DNA from: Entomomonas moraniae
Lineage (GTDB): Bacteria; Pseudomonadota; Gammaproteobacteria; Pseudomonadales; Pseudomonadaceae
Assembly: GCF_003991975.1 (NCBI RefSeq)
Contig: NZ_CP029822.1
Span: 310,001 to 374,000, forward strand
Direction of reading: 5' to 3'
DNA: 64,000 nt
The notes below the pieces were generated by a model. It was not told the DNA's origin and did no database searches. It saw only the letters and a list, made by a program, of their open reading frames with translations. Positions within the stretch are counted from its first letter, which is position 1, and each line of letters opens with the position of its first letter. Of this stretch, positions 7,996-16,691 are shown one piece after another. A program made the translations under genes and the position numbers.

Positions 7996-8757
7996 TTATT
8001 TTTGATTCATCGGGGCTCTGTGAAATTCTTTTCTATAAACATCTACCCACTTGGCAGTTGCTCCGCAAACAGCAATGGGCATGATGATAAGATTCAGAAT
8101 AGGGAACATCGTAAATAAACTGATAACTGCACCGAAAAAACAGTTACCGACGGCATCACGACGTAGCGCTATTTTCATTTCTTTAAAGCCTACTTTATGG
8201 TTGTCAAAAGCATAGTCCGCGTATTGAACATTGATCATCCATGCTGTAAAAATGAACCAAACAACAGGCACCACGGTTTGACCAATCACTGGAACCCAAT
8301 AAAGAATAAATAAAGGAACTGCCCACGCAAGATAATAAACAATTTTTTGAAATTCACGTTTCATTATACGTGGTACATCTCTGATTAAATCCATTGCGGT
8401 AGTTTCTGGTGCGGGTTCTCCTGTTAGGTGGGCCTCAACATGTTCTGCTAAAAGCCCATTGAACGGGGCGGCAATAATATTGGTGATTGCACTAAAGAAA
8501 TAGCAAAACATAATAGAGAGCATAATCAGCAGCAAGGCAGAAATGATGTAACTTAACCACTGTAACCAGTCGGGGACGTACTGCATCCCCATATCAATGA
8601 ACACGGATAGTTTAGAAAAAAACCAAGCAATCAGTAATGACATAATAACGATATTGGCAATCATCGGGATAATGACAAATTTTTTAACGCCTGCTTGAAA
8701 AATAAGATGATAACCTTGTATAAGGTAGTCAATAGCATTTTTATTGGTGGAGTGCAT
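7996..8757 (-). CDS. cysZ: Sulfate transporter CysZ
   Basis: 253 residues, identical in length to E. coli CysZ, a high-affinity sulfite-sensitive sulfate channel of the inner membrane that supplies cysteine synthesis. The N-terminal YLIQGYHLIFQAGVKKFVI and the internal APFNGLLAEHVEAHLTGE are typical of the family, and the hydrophobic profile shows two long segments near residues 28-90 and a hairpin near 140-180, as expected of its membrane and re-entrant helices. It stands alone, convergent with the AEC gene. No cysteine-pathway neighbours are seen. Confidence 0.9.
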   Translation of the reverse strand: MHSTNKNAIDYLIQGYHLIFQAGVKKFVIIPMIANIVIMSLLIAWFFSKLSVFIDMGMQYVPDWLQWLSYIISALLLIMLSIMFCYFFSAITNIIAAPFNGLLAEHVEAHLTGEPAPETTAMDLIRDVPRIMKREFQKIVYYLAWAVPLFILYWVPVIGQTVVPVVWFIFTAWMINVQYADYAFDNHKVGFKEMKIALRRDAVGNCFFGAVISLFTMFPILNLIIMPIAVCGATAKWVDVYRKEFHRAPMNQK

Positions 8758-8937
8758 ATCGATTTAACGCCTGCTAATGATCAGAAAAAAGTTTAATTCT
8801 ACACGATTTTAAATTTATTCCTATGGATATGGAATTTTTGGCACTATCTTAATGTGAGGGGAGCTTTGATGAGTAGAGACAGCACGTTCAATCCATGAGT
8901 AGCTAAATATAAATCATGTAACTAAGCGGTTTTGACT

Positions 8938-8974
8938 GAACTACAACCATTGTTGATTAAGATGGTTGTAGTTC
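8938..8974. repeat. 13-bp perfect inverted repeat below the gss gene
   Basis: GAACTACAACCAT (8938-8950) and ATGGTTGTAGTTC (8962-8974) are exact reverse complements with an 11-base loop, 24 bases beyond the gss stop. A strong hairpin with no U-run on either side; it may act as a Rho-assisted or 3'-end-protecting structure for gss. Confidence 0.55.
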
Positions 8975-8997
8975 ATCTATAGTATGAGGAGAGGTGT

Positions 8998-10878
8998 TTA
9001 TTTTATAAAGTCTTTATCATCGAGGATACGTAGTGGTTGAATATCACTTTCCCCCTTAATCACGAGGGAAGCATCACTGCGTAGACAAGCGCCACCGTAA
9101 TGACCGCCTACGGTAAAGGTACAAACTTGTATGTAGCGGTCGCTGACTTTAGGTAGACACCAGAGTTGTTGGTAGATGTTTTCTTGTTCAGCGAAACGAC
9201 CACTGGTTTCATCCAATACTTGTTCTTCATGGCTTACAAGGCCAATGTTGCTGCCGCAACGGCCTGCAATGGGTTTGGCGGCATAGCCAGTTTTGATGAG
9301 TTCTTCATTAAGCTCAAAGTCTGCATCCAGTAGATAGCGGTGGTTAGGGAAGAGTGACCAGAGTACTGGCAAGATGGCTTTATTACTCGGAATGACTGTC
9401 CACAGTGGTTCGAACACGGTGACTTCAGGGCGTAGTAAAACATCCATTAAACGGACATGGTTTTCAGGGTGGCCTGTTCGAACAGGAGGGGCTGCATTTT
9501 GTGCTTCACTTTCTTCACGCAGTTGCTCAAGAACAGTTTCCCACGCCCATGTCTTCCACACACAACCTACTTGGCGGTTGTCGGCATCAACAAGGCGGCC
9601 CCTTTTATCCCAGTGTAGCTCATCTAACCCATGAAGAATTTTGGTTTCAAATCCTGATTGGGTAAGGGCACGTTGCATAAAGAGTGCATGATAATCTTCT
9701 TCGCTGTCTTGATCCTGCATGATATGCACAAAAGGTTTGGCATCACTGTGTTTCCATGCATCAGCCAATGAATTGAGTAACCCTTCGCCTGGGTTTTCCC
9801 CTTGGGTAAGTCCACCTTGCTCGGCCCACTTTTGCAAAATAAGCCCTGCTTCAGTGTGGCAAGAGGCCGAGTCAGCATTGTATTCATAAACTTTAAGTCC
9901 CCGCTCATCCATGCAGAAGTCAAGACGGCCTGTGATCATTTGATAACGTCGTCTTTGCCATGAGAGACGTAAACGTGGCCATAGAATTTCAGGGATATTG
10001 AAATGTCTAAGCAGGTTATCTTCTCTTAGTACTTTATCGGTTGCATGAAGGTACATAAGGTGTAACTCATTAGAGGCTCTAATCAGCTCTTGCTCAGCAC
10101 TTTCTGAGATACTAAAGAACCGATACATACTGTCGCTATTAATAATATGACCATGCATAGAGGTCACATAGGCATGTTCAAGAGGGTCTTGTTCATTGAG
10201 CCAAGGTTGGCTAAATTGCCCTTTATCGGGTATATGCTCTTCATGAATAGCCATGTATCTAGGAGGTGTTACTGGTTGGGGAAGGCTATGGGTTGTGTCA
10301 TCGGTTTGAATCATCCAACCGAGAATTTCAGTATCATCGAAGGTATCTTGTAGGTGATACTCACCGTCTTTTAGTGTCAGCGGTAGTTCTCGTGACCATT
10401 GTTGGCCTCGTGGTAGACGTTCATCGCTAGCATTTTGCTCAACAATACGGACTTTATCGGCTAATATTTCTGTGATAATTGCGACGTGTCCTGTTCTTTT
10501 GAATTCTCCACCTTTTTGCCAAATTAATAGGGCTCCAGCAATAGGTGCACGCTTACTGCCATTAGCAAAGGCTTGTAGTGGTAAAATCGCATCATTCACC
10601 ACGCGACGTAAAAAGCGTAATGAGAAAATTTCATAAGCCATACCTACGTCAGTAAAGACAACACCGTAATTTAAGTAGAGAAAACGGCGAGCAAATTCAA
10701 CACATTGCCATTTATACCCCATGTACTCATGGCCTAGATAACTGCGGTAGGCCGAGTCATCGGGGTATTCTGTTGGGTCAGCAGTTTTGTAGTCTGATGA
10801 GTAGATTGCAACCCCTCCAGGGGCGAATCCAAGCAGTTTTCCAAAGGGTTCATGTTTATTTGTTGTATCAGCAGACAT
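8998..10878 (-). CDS. gss: Bifunctional glutathionylspermidine amidase/synthetase
   Basis: 626 residues against about 619 for E. coli Gss. The N-terminal CHAP amidase domain keeps the catalytic pair at the same numbers as in E. coli: C59 in YKWQCVEFARRF and H131 in RTGHVAIITE. The C-terminal ATP-grasp synthetase domain (from ~residue 205) shows RLDFCMDERGLKVYEYNADS (substrate and ATP contacts) and RCGSNIGLV near residue 540. The enzyme joins glutathione to spermidine and also hydrolyses the product, forming a polyamine-thiol pool tied to redox stress. It stands alone with an AAGGTC site before the ATG. Uncommon outside enterobacteria and trypanosomatids, so possibly acquired. Confidence 0.94.
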   Translation of the reverse strand: MSADTTNKHEPFGKLLGFAPGGVAIYSSDYKTADPTEYPDDSAYRSYLGHEYMGYKWQCVEFARRFLYLNYGVVFTDVGMAYEIFSLRFLRRVVNDAILPLQAFANGSKRAPIAGALLIWQKGGEFKRTGHVAIITEILADKVRIVEQNASDERLPRGQQWSRELPLTLKDGEYHLQDTFDDTEILGWMIQTDDTTHSLPQPVTPPRYMAIHEEHIPDKGQFSQPWLNEQDPLEHAYVTSMHGHIINSDSMYRFFSISESAEQELIRASNELHLMYLHATDKVLREDNLLRHFNIPEILWPRLRLSWQRRRYQMITGRLDFCMDERGLKVYEYNADSASCHTEAGLILQKWAEQGGLTQGENPGEGLLNSLADAWKHSDAKPFVHIMQDQDSEEDYHALFMQRALTQSGFETKILHGLDELHWDKRGRLVDADNRQVGCVWKTWAWETVLEQLREESEAQNAAPPVRTGHPENHVRLMDVLLRPEVTVFEPLWTVIPSNKAILPVLWSLFPNHRYLLDADFELNEELIKTGYAAKPIAGRCGSNIGLVSHEEQVLDETSGRFAEQENIYQQLWCLPKVSDRYIQVCTFTVGGHYGGACLRSDASLVIKGESDIQPLRILDDKDFIK

Positions 10879-10985
10879 TGTTTCTGACCTTACTTAATGG
10901 TTGTAGGTAACTCATTTACGCGGCAGCTGAAGAGGTAGTATTGTTATACGCTCTATCATAAACGAAGTCATGGCGTAAGGTATGA

Positions 10986-11020
10986 ACATGTCAACATAAA
11001 AAGGGTAGATGACATGTCAT
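10986..11020. promoter_or_regulatory. Repeated ACATGTCA motif upstream of gss
   Basis: ACATGTCA occurs at 10986-10993 and 11012-11019, 26 bases apart; the second is the core of the 12-bp palindrome ATGACATGTCAT (11009-11020). They lie ~110-140 bases upstream of the gss start in a 234-base spacer and could be operator sites. Nothing else is evident there. Confidence 0.3.
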
Positions 11021-11112
11021 ACATTTTGTGAGTGGTTTATGCGTATATTATAAAACGATATTTATTATGATGCGATGGTTTTTAGCAAAGCAATAGATAC
11101 ACCATGGTAGGG

Positions 11113-11511
11113 TTAATCTTTTATACGTCGTAGTTTAAGGCGTAGTTTACGGTTAGAAATACTTTGAGCATAAGCATTACCGCCAATAGCTGCAACAATC
11201 CCCACTCCAATGATGATAAAGAAAACAGCTTTCGGTAAGTGAGTTAGATAGCCTGTCAGCGTGGCAATTAATAGCCCTGCTGCAATTAACACTAAAATAA
11301 TCCGCGGAATGATCGTGATGTAAAGGCAAGGGTTGCCAAAGCGAGCAAAGCGTTGTTTTTCACTTTCATCGAGCAGGGTAATAGGTTTTTTACAAAAGGG
11401 ACAGAGAATACTTTGCTCAGCACGTAATGCTTGTTGTTGCTTAGGGTTAAGGTTAAAAGGGCGTTGGCAGCAGCTAGGAAAACCTTGTGCACCCAGTACG
11501 AATTTAATCAT
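11113..11511 (-). CDS. Small membrane protein with Cys pairs, unknown function
   Basis: I do not recognise this gene. From the ATG at 11511 (MIKFVLGAQGFPSCCQRPF) it encodes 132 residues; an upstream ATG at 11544 would give 143, and neither has a clear ribosome site. It carries a CC pair, then CPFCKKP, which looks like half or all of a small zinc ribbon, then two hydrophobic helices (around residues 65-85 and 92-112) and a very basic tail (KLRLKLRRIKD). The layout suggests an inner-membrane protein with a cytoplasmic metal-binding head. It is divergent from the YcgN-like gene, ~110 bases away. Confidence 0.6.
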   Translation of the reverse strand: MIKFVLGAQGFPSCCQRPFNLNPKQQQALRAEQSILCPFCKKPITLLDESEKQRFARFGNPCLYITIIPRIILVLIAAGLLIATLTGYLTHLPKAVFFIIIGVGIVAAIGGNAYAQSISNRKLRLKLRRIKD

Positions 11512-11624
11512 AAAGTGTGTATCTTCTATAAAAAGAGAAATCATTCATTGAGTGAATCAATTATAATAGCATGACCAAGTAGAGAAAAAACTGGTTTGCT
11601 GAAAATTTAATAAGTGAGTTGGGC

Positions 11625-12074
11625 ATGGCCGATAAAGTAAGGCGTTTTTGGGAAACAAAAACTTTGCAAGAGATGTCTTCTGACGAGTGGGAAGCATTGT
11701 GTGATGGGTGTGGACTCTGTTGCTTACAAAAATTAGAAGATGACGAGGGCGAGGGTATTTTTTATACTCGTATTGCCTGTAAATTGTTGGATTTGAAAAC
11801 TTGTCGGTGTAAACAGTACGCAGAGCGTAGAAAGACGGTTCCCGATTGTATTCAGCTAACCGCTGATGATGTGGATAATTTTGATTGGTTACCGCCCACC
11901 TGTGCTTATCGTTGTTTAGCGTCAGGTGAGCCGTTGCCTGTTTGGCATCCTCTGATAACAGGTGACCCTGACACAACTATTAAGTCGGGTATTACCATGT
12001 CAGGTAAGATGCTTAGTGAAACAGGAGTACAAGAAGATGACTGGGAAAATTATTTGATTTTTAGAGTCGGTTAG
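11625..12074 (+). CDS. YcgN-like Cys-cluster (UPF0260) protein
   Basis: 149 residues from the ATG at 11625 ([17 protein letters not shown]); a TTG six bases earlier is less likely. It follows E. coli YcgN throughout: [35 protein letters not shown] and LPPTCAYR, ending with a W-E/D-Y tail. The ordered cysteines define the putative zinc- or iron-chelating UPF0260 domain. Biochemical role unknown. It precedes nadK by ~45 bases in the same direction and may share its transcript. Confidence 0.88.
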   Translation: MADKVRRFWETKTLQEMSSDEWEALCDGCGLCCLQKLEDDEGEGIFYTRIACKLLDLKTCRCKQYAERRKTVPDCIQLTADDVDNFDWLPPTCAYRCLASGEPLPVWHPLITGDPDTTIKSGITMSGKMLSETGVQEDDWENYLIFRVG

Positions 12075-12119
12075 TGATGTTGTTTATAAGTTTTAATAAC
12101 CTTATCGTATAGGGAAAAC

Positions 12120-13010
12120 ATGAATAAGTTTCATAGAGTCGGTATTATTGGTCGCTTAAATAGCCAGCACGTGGTGGATAGTATTCAACGGCTTAAGCAA
12201 TTGCTTTTACAAAGAAATCTAGACGTTGTTTTAGAAGAGACGATTGCTCAAACCATGGATGACCATGGCTTACCAACAGTCAGTTATCGCGAACTGGGTG
12301 AAACTTGTGATTTAGCTATTGTGGTAGGGGGCGATGGTAGTATGCTTGGCGCTGCACGTGAGCTAGCACCTTATGATATTTCTTTGGTGGGCATTAACCG
12401 GGGGCGCTTAGGTTTTTTAACCGATATTAACCCGAATAAATTAGAGAGCCAAATTACTGAAGTGTTAGAGGGACGTTATTTATTAGAGGAACGTTTTCTA
12501 TTAAGCGCACAAGTGAATCATCAAGACGGTGGTATTGAGAGTGGTGATGCGCTCAATGATGTGGTACTGCATGCAGGGCAATCTGCAAGAATGATAGAGT
12601 TTGAAATCTATCTGGATGGACAGTTTATCAGTAGCCAGCAAGCCGATGGTTTAATTATTTCAACACCTACAGGCTCTACTGCTTATGCACTTTCTGCGGG
12701 GGGGCCGATTGTCCACCCCAAATTAAATGCAATGCTTGTAGTACCGATGAATCCTCATACGTTATCTAGCCGTCCTATCGTGGTAGATGGTGATAGCGAG
12801 TTGAAAATTATTATTTCACCGCATTTAACCATTAATCCGCAGGTGTCGTGTGATGCTCAGAATCACTTATACTGTACCCCGGGGGATGAAATTATAGTGC
12901 GTAAGTACAAGCATCAAATTAAGTTATTGCATATGTCAGATTATAATTTTTATAAGATTTGTCGTACTAAATTAGGTTGGGGAAGTCGTTTAATTGAGGA
13001 CCGTGTTTGA
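12120..13010 (+). CDS. nadK: NAD kinase
   Basis: 296 residues, the family's usual size. It phosphorylates NAD to NADP with ATP in the cytoplasm. The diagnostic GGDG motif is in VVGGDGSMLGAA (residue ~70), with NRGRLGFLTDI after it, LNDVVLH at ~140 and STPTGSTAYALSAGGPIVHP at ~180, the nucleotide-binding core. GGGAAA sits before the ATG. The stop overlaps the metallophosphatase start (TGATG), so the two are translationally coupled, the same pairing seen in Pseudomonas genomes. Confidence 0.97.
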   Translation: MNKFHRVGIIGRLNSQHVVDSIQRLKQLLLQRNLDVVLEETIAQTMDDHGLPTVSYRELGETCDLAIVVGGDGSMLGAARELAPYDISLVGINRGRLGFLTDINPNKLESQITEVLEGRYLLEERFLLSAQVNHQDGGIESGDALNDVVLHAGQSARMIEFEIYLDGQFISSQQADGLIISTPTGSTAYALSAGGPIVHPKLNAMLVVPMNPHTLSSRPIVVDGDSELKIIISPHLTINPQVSCDAQNHLYCTPGDEIIVRKYKHQIKLLHMSDYNFYKICRTKLGWGSRLIEDRV

Positions 13011-13969
13011 TGTGGCTTGATCCAAACAGAGGTTACGATATCATCGGTGATGTTCATGGCTGCGCCGACACCTTGGCTCTTTTACTTGAACAAATGGGCT
13101 ATCAATTAAAAGAGGGCGTGTGGCAACATCCTTCTCGCATTGCATTATTTTTGGGTGATGTCATTGATCGTGGTCCTCACATTCGCCAAGCACTGCATTT
13201 AGTTAAAAACATGGTTGATAAAGGACATGCGATCTGTTTAATGGGCAACCATGAGTATTATGCGTTAGCAGCGGTGACGCCGCATCCAGATGATCCGACA
13301 AGTTTTGTACGACAGATGACTCCTAGAAATAAACGCGTAGCCCTTGAAACAATAGAGCAGTTCGAGCATTATCTCGATGAGTGGCATGCTTTTACACAGT
13401 GGTTTTATAGTTTGCCATTGTTCATTGAGAATGATCGTTTTCGGCTTGTTCATGCATGTTGGGATCAGATATTAATTGATCAGTTTAAACAAGATTATCC
13501 TAACCAAAAAATAACCCCTGAGTTTATCCAAAAAACATTGGATTGGGGAAGCTATGAGTATGACATTGTTGAGCGCTTGTTATTAGGTTTAAAACTGCCT
13601 TTGCCCGAGGGGCGTTCGGTTGTGAGTCATGATGGCTTTGTTCGTCGAATGTTTCGCGCCAAGTTTTGGGCGATGCATCCGAAAACTTGTCATGACGTTG
13701 TATTTCAACCTGATGCACTTCCCATCTCTGTTGCTAATACTGACTTAACGCCTGAGCAGGCAGCATTATGTAGCATGTACTCAGTTCACGATCCTTTATT
13801 ATTTATCGGGCATTATTGGTGTACAGGTATGCCTGAACCCATACAAAATAATATTGCTTGCCTAGACTACAGCGCGGTAAAGTATGGTAAATTAGTGGCT
13901 TATCGACTAGATAACGAAACACACATTGATCCTAATAAATTTGTATGGGTAGAGGTTAAAAAACCTTAG
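13010..13969 (+). CDS. Metallophosphoesterase, PP2A/ApaH-like
   Basis: 319 residues from the ATG at 13010, which overlaps the nadK stop and has GAGGA 9 bases ahead. The calcineurin-like metal-binding blocks are in order: DIIGDVHGC (D, H), FLGDVIDRGP (D), LMGNHE (N, H) and later histidines such as FIGHYW. This is the bacterial Ser/Thr-phosphatase-like (PrpE/ApaH) arrangement, a dinuclear-metal hydrolase of phosphoproteins or dinucleotide polyphosphates. Its coupling to nadK suggests a link with nucleotide metabolism. Substrate not assignable. Confidence 0.85.
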   Translation: MWLDPNRGYDIIGDVHGCADTLALLLEQMGYQLKEGVWQHPSRIALFLGDVIDRGPHIRQALHLVKNMVDKGHAICLMGNHEYYALAAVTPHPDDPTSFVRQMTPRNKRVALETIEQFEHYLDEWHAFTQWFYSLPLFIENDRFRLVHACWDQILIDQFKQDYPNQKITPEFIQKTLDWGSYEYDIVERLLLGLKLPLPEGRSVVSHDGFVRRMFRAKFWAMHPKTCHDVVFQPDALPISVANTDLTPEQAALCSMYSVHDPLLFIGHYWCTGMPEPIQNNIACLDYSAVKYGKLVAYRLDNETHIDPNKFVWVEVKKP

Positions 13970-13978
13970 TAATACAAC

Positions 13979-15166
13979 ATGATGAAAAAAATCATAACCG
14001 CATTCTTATTGGTTGCAAGCTTAATCTGTAGTTTAGCCTTTACATCGGCAGCTGTAGCAATGAATGACCAGGGACAAATAGCAGTTAGTAGCGATTTGTT
14101 TAACCGCGTATTACTTAAAAAAATAGATAATGGTTTACTCGTTCAAGATTTTTATTTAGACGGTACTAAATATAGTGATCCCTACATTTTATTAGATGAA
14201 TCTCAACTTGATCTGGCAAAATTTGAGTTAGATGATTATTTAAGCTATCACATTCAAGGCAGTTTGACTCTTTGGCGAACTGATGGGCAAAAATTTTTAG
14301 AAGCTGCTTTTGTACAAGGTGAGCCTAGTGGCATATGGACGTATTGGAATTTTACAGGCAATAAAAGTTTACAAGGTGCTTACCGCCACGGTAGAAAAGT
14401 GGATGAGTGGCGTAGTTGGTATAATAATCAACAATTAAAGCAGCAAGGTCATTATCTTGATGGACAAAAACAAGGCCATTGGCAAATGTGGCACACCACA
14501 GGCCAGTTACAATATGATGAATTTTACCAAAATGGCCAGTTAGATGGCGCGTGGAAAAGCTGGCACCTAAATGGCCATTTAGAAACCGAGGGCCACTACA
14601 AAAACGGTGAACGAGTAGGGCGTTGGCAGACGACCTATGAGACAGGTGATCGCCTTATTGCCAATTATAGTAATGGTTTAATGGATAATGTATGGCAACG
14701 CTTTTATAGCAATGGACAAAAAGCGTTTGAGGGGCGCTATCAACAAGGTCTACGCGAAGGGCAATGGCAGTATTGGTATGATAATGGCCAGTTATCTGCT
14801 AAACAACGCTATCAACAAGACATCCCCGTGGATGGCCTACAGCGTTTTCATATCAATGGTCAGTTAGCCCAAGAAGGCCAATATGTTGAAGGTAAAAAGC
14901 AAGGTATTTGGCAAGCATGGTATGACAATGGTCAGCCCCGTGAACGAGGACAATACAGCAAAGGCTTGCCAGAGGGGCAATGGCAGGTGTGGTATCCCAA
15001 TGGGCAATTATTTTTAGAAAAGAACTATCAACAAGGTAAAAAACAAGGCCGTTACGCCAAGTATTACCCTAATGGCAAGCGTTTATTATTGGGCGAGTAT
15101 AATAACGATGTTCCAAAAGGCCGTTGGCAATATTGGCGAGAAGATGGTAAGCCTTATAAAAAATAA
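13979..15166 (+). CDS. Secreted MORN/YwqK-type repeat protein
   Basis: 395 residues with a signal peptide (basic start, hydrophobic core to about residue 25, AVA cleavage near residue 27). From residue ~85 on, the protein is about a dozen 23-24-residue repeats with the pattern W-x-x-W-(Y/H)-x-(N/D)-G-Q-L-x-x-x-x-x-Y-x-x-G-x-x-x-G, the MORN-variant motif of 'YwqK-family antitoxin' annotations. The repeat is built from aromatic and glycine positions and should form a long beta-meander. That name does not prove a toxin-antitoxin role: there is no partner toxin beside it. It follows the metallophosphatase by 9 bases with no clear ribosome site, so it may be translated by coupling, and it ends at a strong terminator. 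Confidence 0.8.
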   Translation: MMKKIITAFLLVASLICSLAFTSAAVAMNDQGQIAVSSDLFNRVLLKKIDNGLLVQDFYLDGTKYSDPYILLDESQLDLAKFELDDYLSYHIQGSLTLWRTDGQKFLEAAFVQGEPSGIWTYWNFTGNKSLQGAYRHGRKVDEWRSWYNNQQLKQQGHYLDGQKQGHWQMWHTTGQLQYDEFYQNGQLDGAWKSWHLNGHLETEGHYKNGERVGRWQTTYETGDRLIANYSNGLMDNVWQRFYSNGQKAFEGRYQQGLREGQWQYWYDNGQLSAKQRYQQDIPVDGLQRFHINGQLAQEGQYVEGKKQGIWQAWYDNGQPRERGQYSKGLPEGQWQVWYPNGQLFLEKNYQQGKKQGRYAKYYPNGKRLLLGEYNNDVPKGRWQYWREDGKPYKK

Positions 15167-15187
15167 TTATTATGTTCTCACTTATAA

Positions 15188-15218
15188 AACAGCCTCTGCT
15201 TAGCGTGCAGAGGTTGTT
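15188..15218. terminator. Bidirectional terminator
   Basis: AACAGCCTCTGC (15188-15199) pairs with GCAGAGGTTGTT (15207-15218) through 12 pairs including one G-U, with a 7-base loop and then TTTTATTATGTTT. It sits between the MORN-repeat gene and the convergent AEC gene and can serve both. Confidence 0.85.
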
Positions 15219-15228
15219 TTTATTATGT

Positions 15229-16152
15229 TTACAAACATGTTTCGATAATAATAATACCAATAATGATGGTAACGAAGGAGCAGAGGGTGCTCAGTAACAC
15301 AGTAGACGCAGAGTTTTCTACGTAGGCTTTACTGGTAATGCAAATGGCAGGCACGGCGGTTGCTGTTGGTAAAAAGCCAATCACAAAGGCCGCTTTTAAT
15401 AATTCATGATCCAAGCCTAACAAAAGACCTGTTCCTAAAATTAAAGCGCCTTGTAAAAAATTTTTAATAAACACGTTAAAAATAATTTCCGTATTGGCTT
15501 TAAGTTTAATTCTGGCGATCATTAATCCTAAGAAAAATAATGCCACGCCGCCTGCGCATTTACCTGCTTCATCAACAGAGTCATAAACGATTTTAGGTAA
15601 CTTAATACCTGATATCGCGAGAATAGCACCCAGTACAGGCAAGATAACCAAGGGTTTTTGTACTGCACTTTTTAGCGTGCTAATAATACTGACGTTGCCT
15701 GTGTCACGGCTGAGCAATAGCATGACAACAGGGATAATAATGACCGTATAGATAATATTACCAATTACCATTGAGATTAAGCCAGATGAGCCCACTGTGG
15801 CTAGTAGGACAGGGGGCCCACAGTAGGCCATGTCAGGAAATGATACGGCTAATGCTTGCCCTGCGCTATCTTTGGTATTGTGCTTAAAAAGTAAGCGCGA
15901 ACAAAGTAGCCCAATAATAAAGGTGACGATTAAACCCACGGCAATGGATAAGAAATATTTGCCATTAAGTAATACATTGGGTGACACGGTAGCAGCGGCT
16001 AAGAATAGTGCTAAAGGCAGTGCAATATTAACCACAAAACTGGCAAATGCTTGCGTTGCCTCCTCAGAAAAATAGTTCTTCTTTCCACAAAAAAAGCCAA
16101 TGGCCAACACAAAAATAATTGGCCCCATGGCGGAGCAGATAACATTGAGCAT
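15229..16152 (-). CDS. AEC-family transporter (second copy)
   Basis: 307 residues with ~10 hydrophobic helices. Family landmarks are VVNIALPLALFLAAA (first-half), FPDMAYCGPPVLLATVGSSG (the conserved broken helix) and FLPTATAVPAICITSKAYV (second half). It is predicted to move small carboxylates across the inner membrane. GAGG precedes the ATG by ~7 bases. It is only distantly similar to the AEC gene at 7012-7941, so the two are not a recent duplication. No metabolic neighbour hints at its substrate. Confidence 0.78.
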   Translation of the reverse strand: MLNVICSAMGPIIFVLAIGFFCGKKNYFSEEATQAFASFVVNIALPLALFLAAATVSPNVLLNGKYFLSIAVGLIVTFIIGLLCSRLLFKHNTKDSAGQALAVSFPDMAYCGPPVLLATVGSSGLISMVIGNIIYTVIIIPVVMLLLSRDTGNVSIISTLKSAVQKPLVILPVLGAILAISGIKLPKIVYDSVDEAGKCAGGVALFFLGLMIARIKLKANTEIIFNVFIKNFLQGALILGTGLLLGLDHELLKAAFVIGFLPTATAVPAICITSKAYVENSASTVLLSTLCSFVTIIIGIIIIETCL

Positions 16153-16437
16153 GGATAACCTCAGTTTATTTTTACTTATTTTAAAGGGTTTTTTGTTATA
16201 AATCCCTGTTGTATGTTTTATTTAAAAGGGGTTTTAATAATAAAGCCATAAAACTTATGACTAAAGTGATTTTTAATACCTTAGCTTTAGAGAGCATTTT
16301 TTTATAATAGTTCACTACCTAGTAGGTGTGTGTTTTAGTTAAAGGGTGCTTTATAAAAAATAACAATCAATGCTAGAATATAAAGCAATAGAGTGGATTA
16401 AACGATGCATTCTTAATTTTCTACAGGAAGTCTTGCT
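16153..16437. other. AT-rich spacer without recognisable gene
   Basis: About 285 bases of strongly AT-rich DNA between the divergent AEC gene and the broken small ORF. I see runs such as TTTTAAAGGG and AAAGGGGTTTT but no convincing ORF, RNA or operator. It may hold the promoters for both sides. Confidence 0.4.
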
Positions 16438-16596
16438 ATGTTAAATAAGCTATTTTCTTTTACATGAGCATTAGTCACGCATTTAATTGCTGACTACATA
16501 TTACCGCCTAAACGCTTTTTATGGTTAGCTAATGCGCTATTTTCCATCTTGACTGGCTTATTTTTTAATAAGAAAGCAAGCACCGCTATTTCCTAA
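16438..16596 (+). pseudogene. Small membrane-protein ORF interrupted by an in-frame TGA
   Basis: ATG at 16438 with AGGAAG 8 bases ahead starts MLNKLFSFT, then TGA at 16465-16467, then the same frame stays open for 42 codons (ALVTHLIADYILPPK, RFLWLANALFSILTGLFF, NKKASTAIS) to TAA at 16594-16596. The downstream part reads like protein, with a hydrophobic helix and basic flank, so one base change (for example TGG to TGA) in a ~52-residue gene, or decay of the N-terminus of a longer one, is the simplest view. Selenocysteine use is not supported: I see no clear hairpin after the stop. Confidence 0.5.
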
Positions 16597-16691
16597 AATT
16601 CATTGATATTTTCTCGTTAGAAACTAAACGCTTTGTGGCAAGTTTTTCGTCAACTGAGCAAAAATAATGATTAAAAAACAAGGAATACTCA

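Noticed and set aside
9374-9634. Plus-strand open frame inside gss
   Set aside because: Antisense shadow of a well-conserved enzyme; no ribosome site or family resemblance.
11557-11976. Minus-strand open frame opposite the YcgN-like gene
   Set aside because: Shadow of a gene with a conserved cysteine pattern on the plus strand.
14260-15150. Second repetitive stretch resembling a repeat array
   Set aside because: It encodes MORN-like 23-residue repeats in one uninterrupted frame.
13979-15166. Antitoxin of a toxin-antitoxin pair
   Set aside because: The family name suggests it, but there is a signal peptide and no adjacent toxin.
16465-16467. Selenocysteine codon
   Set aside because: No convincing hairpin follows the TGA and the protein is not a known selenoprotein; a nonsense mutation is simpler.
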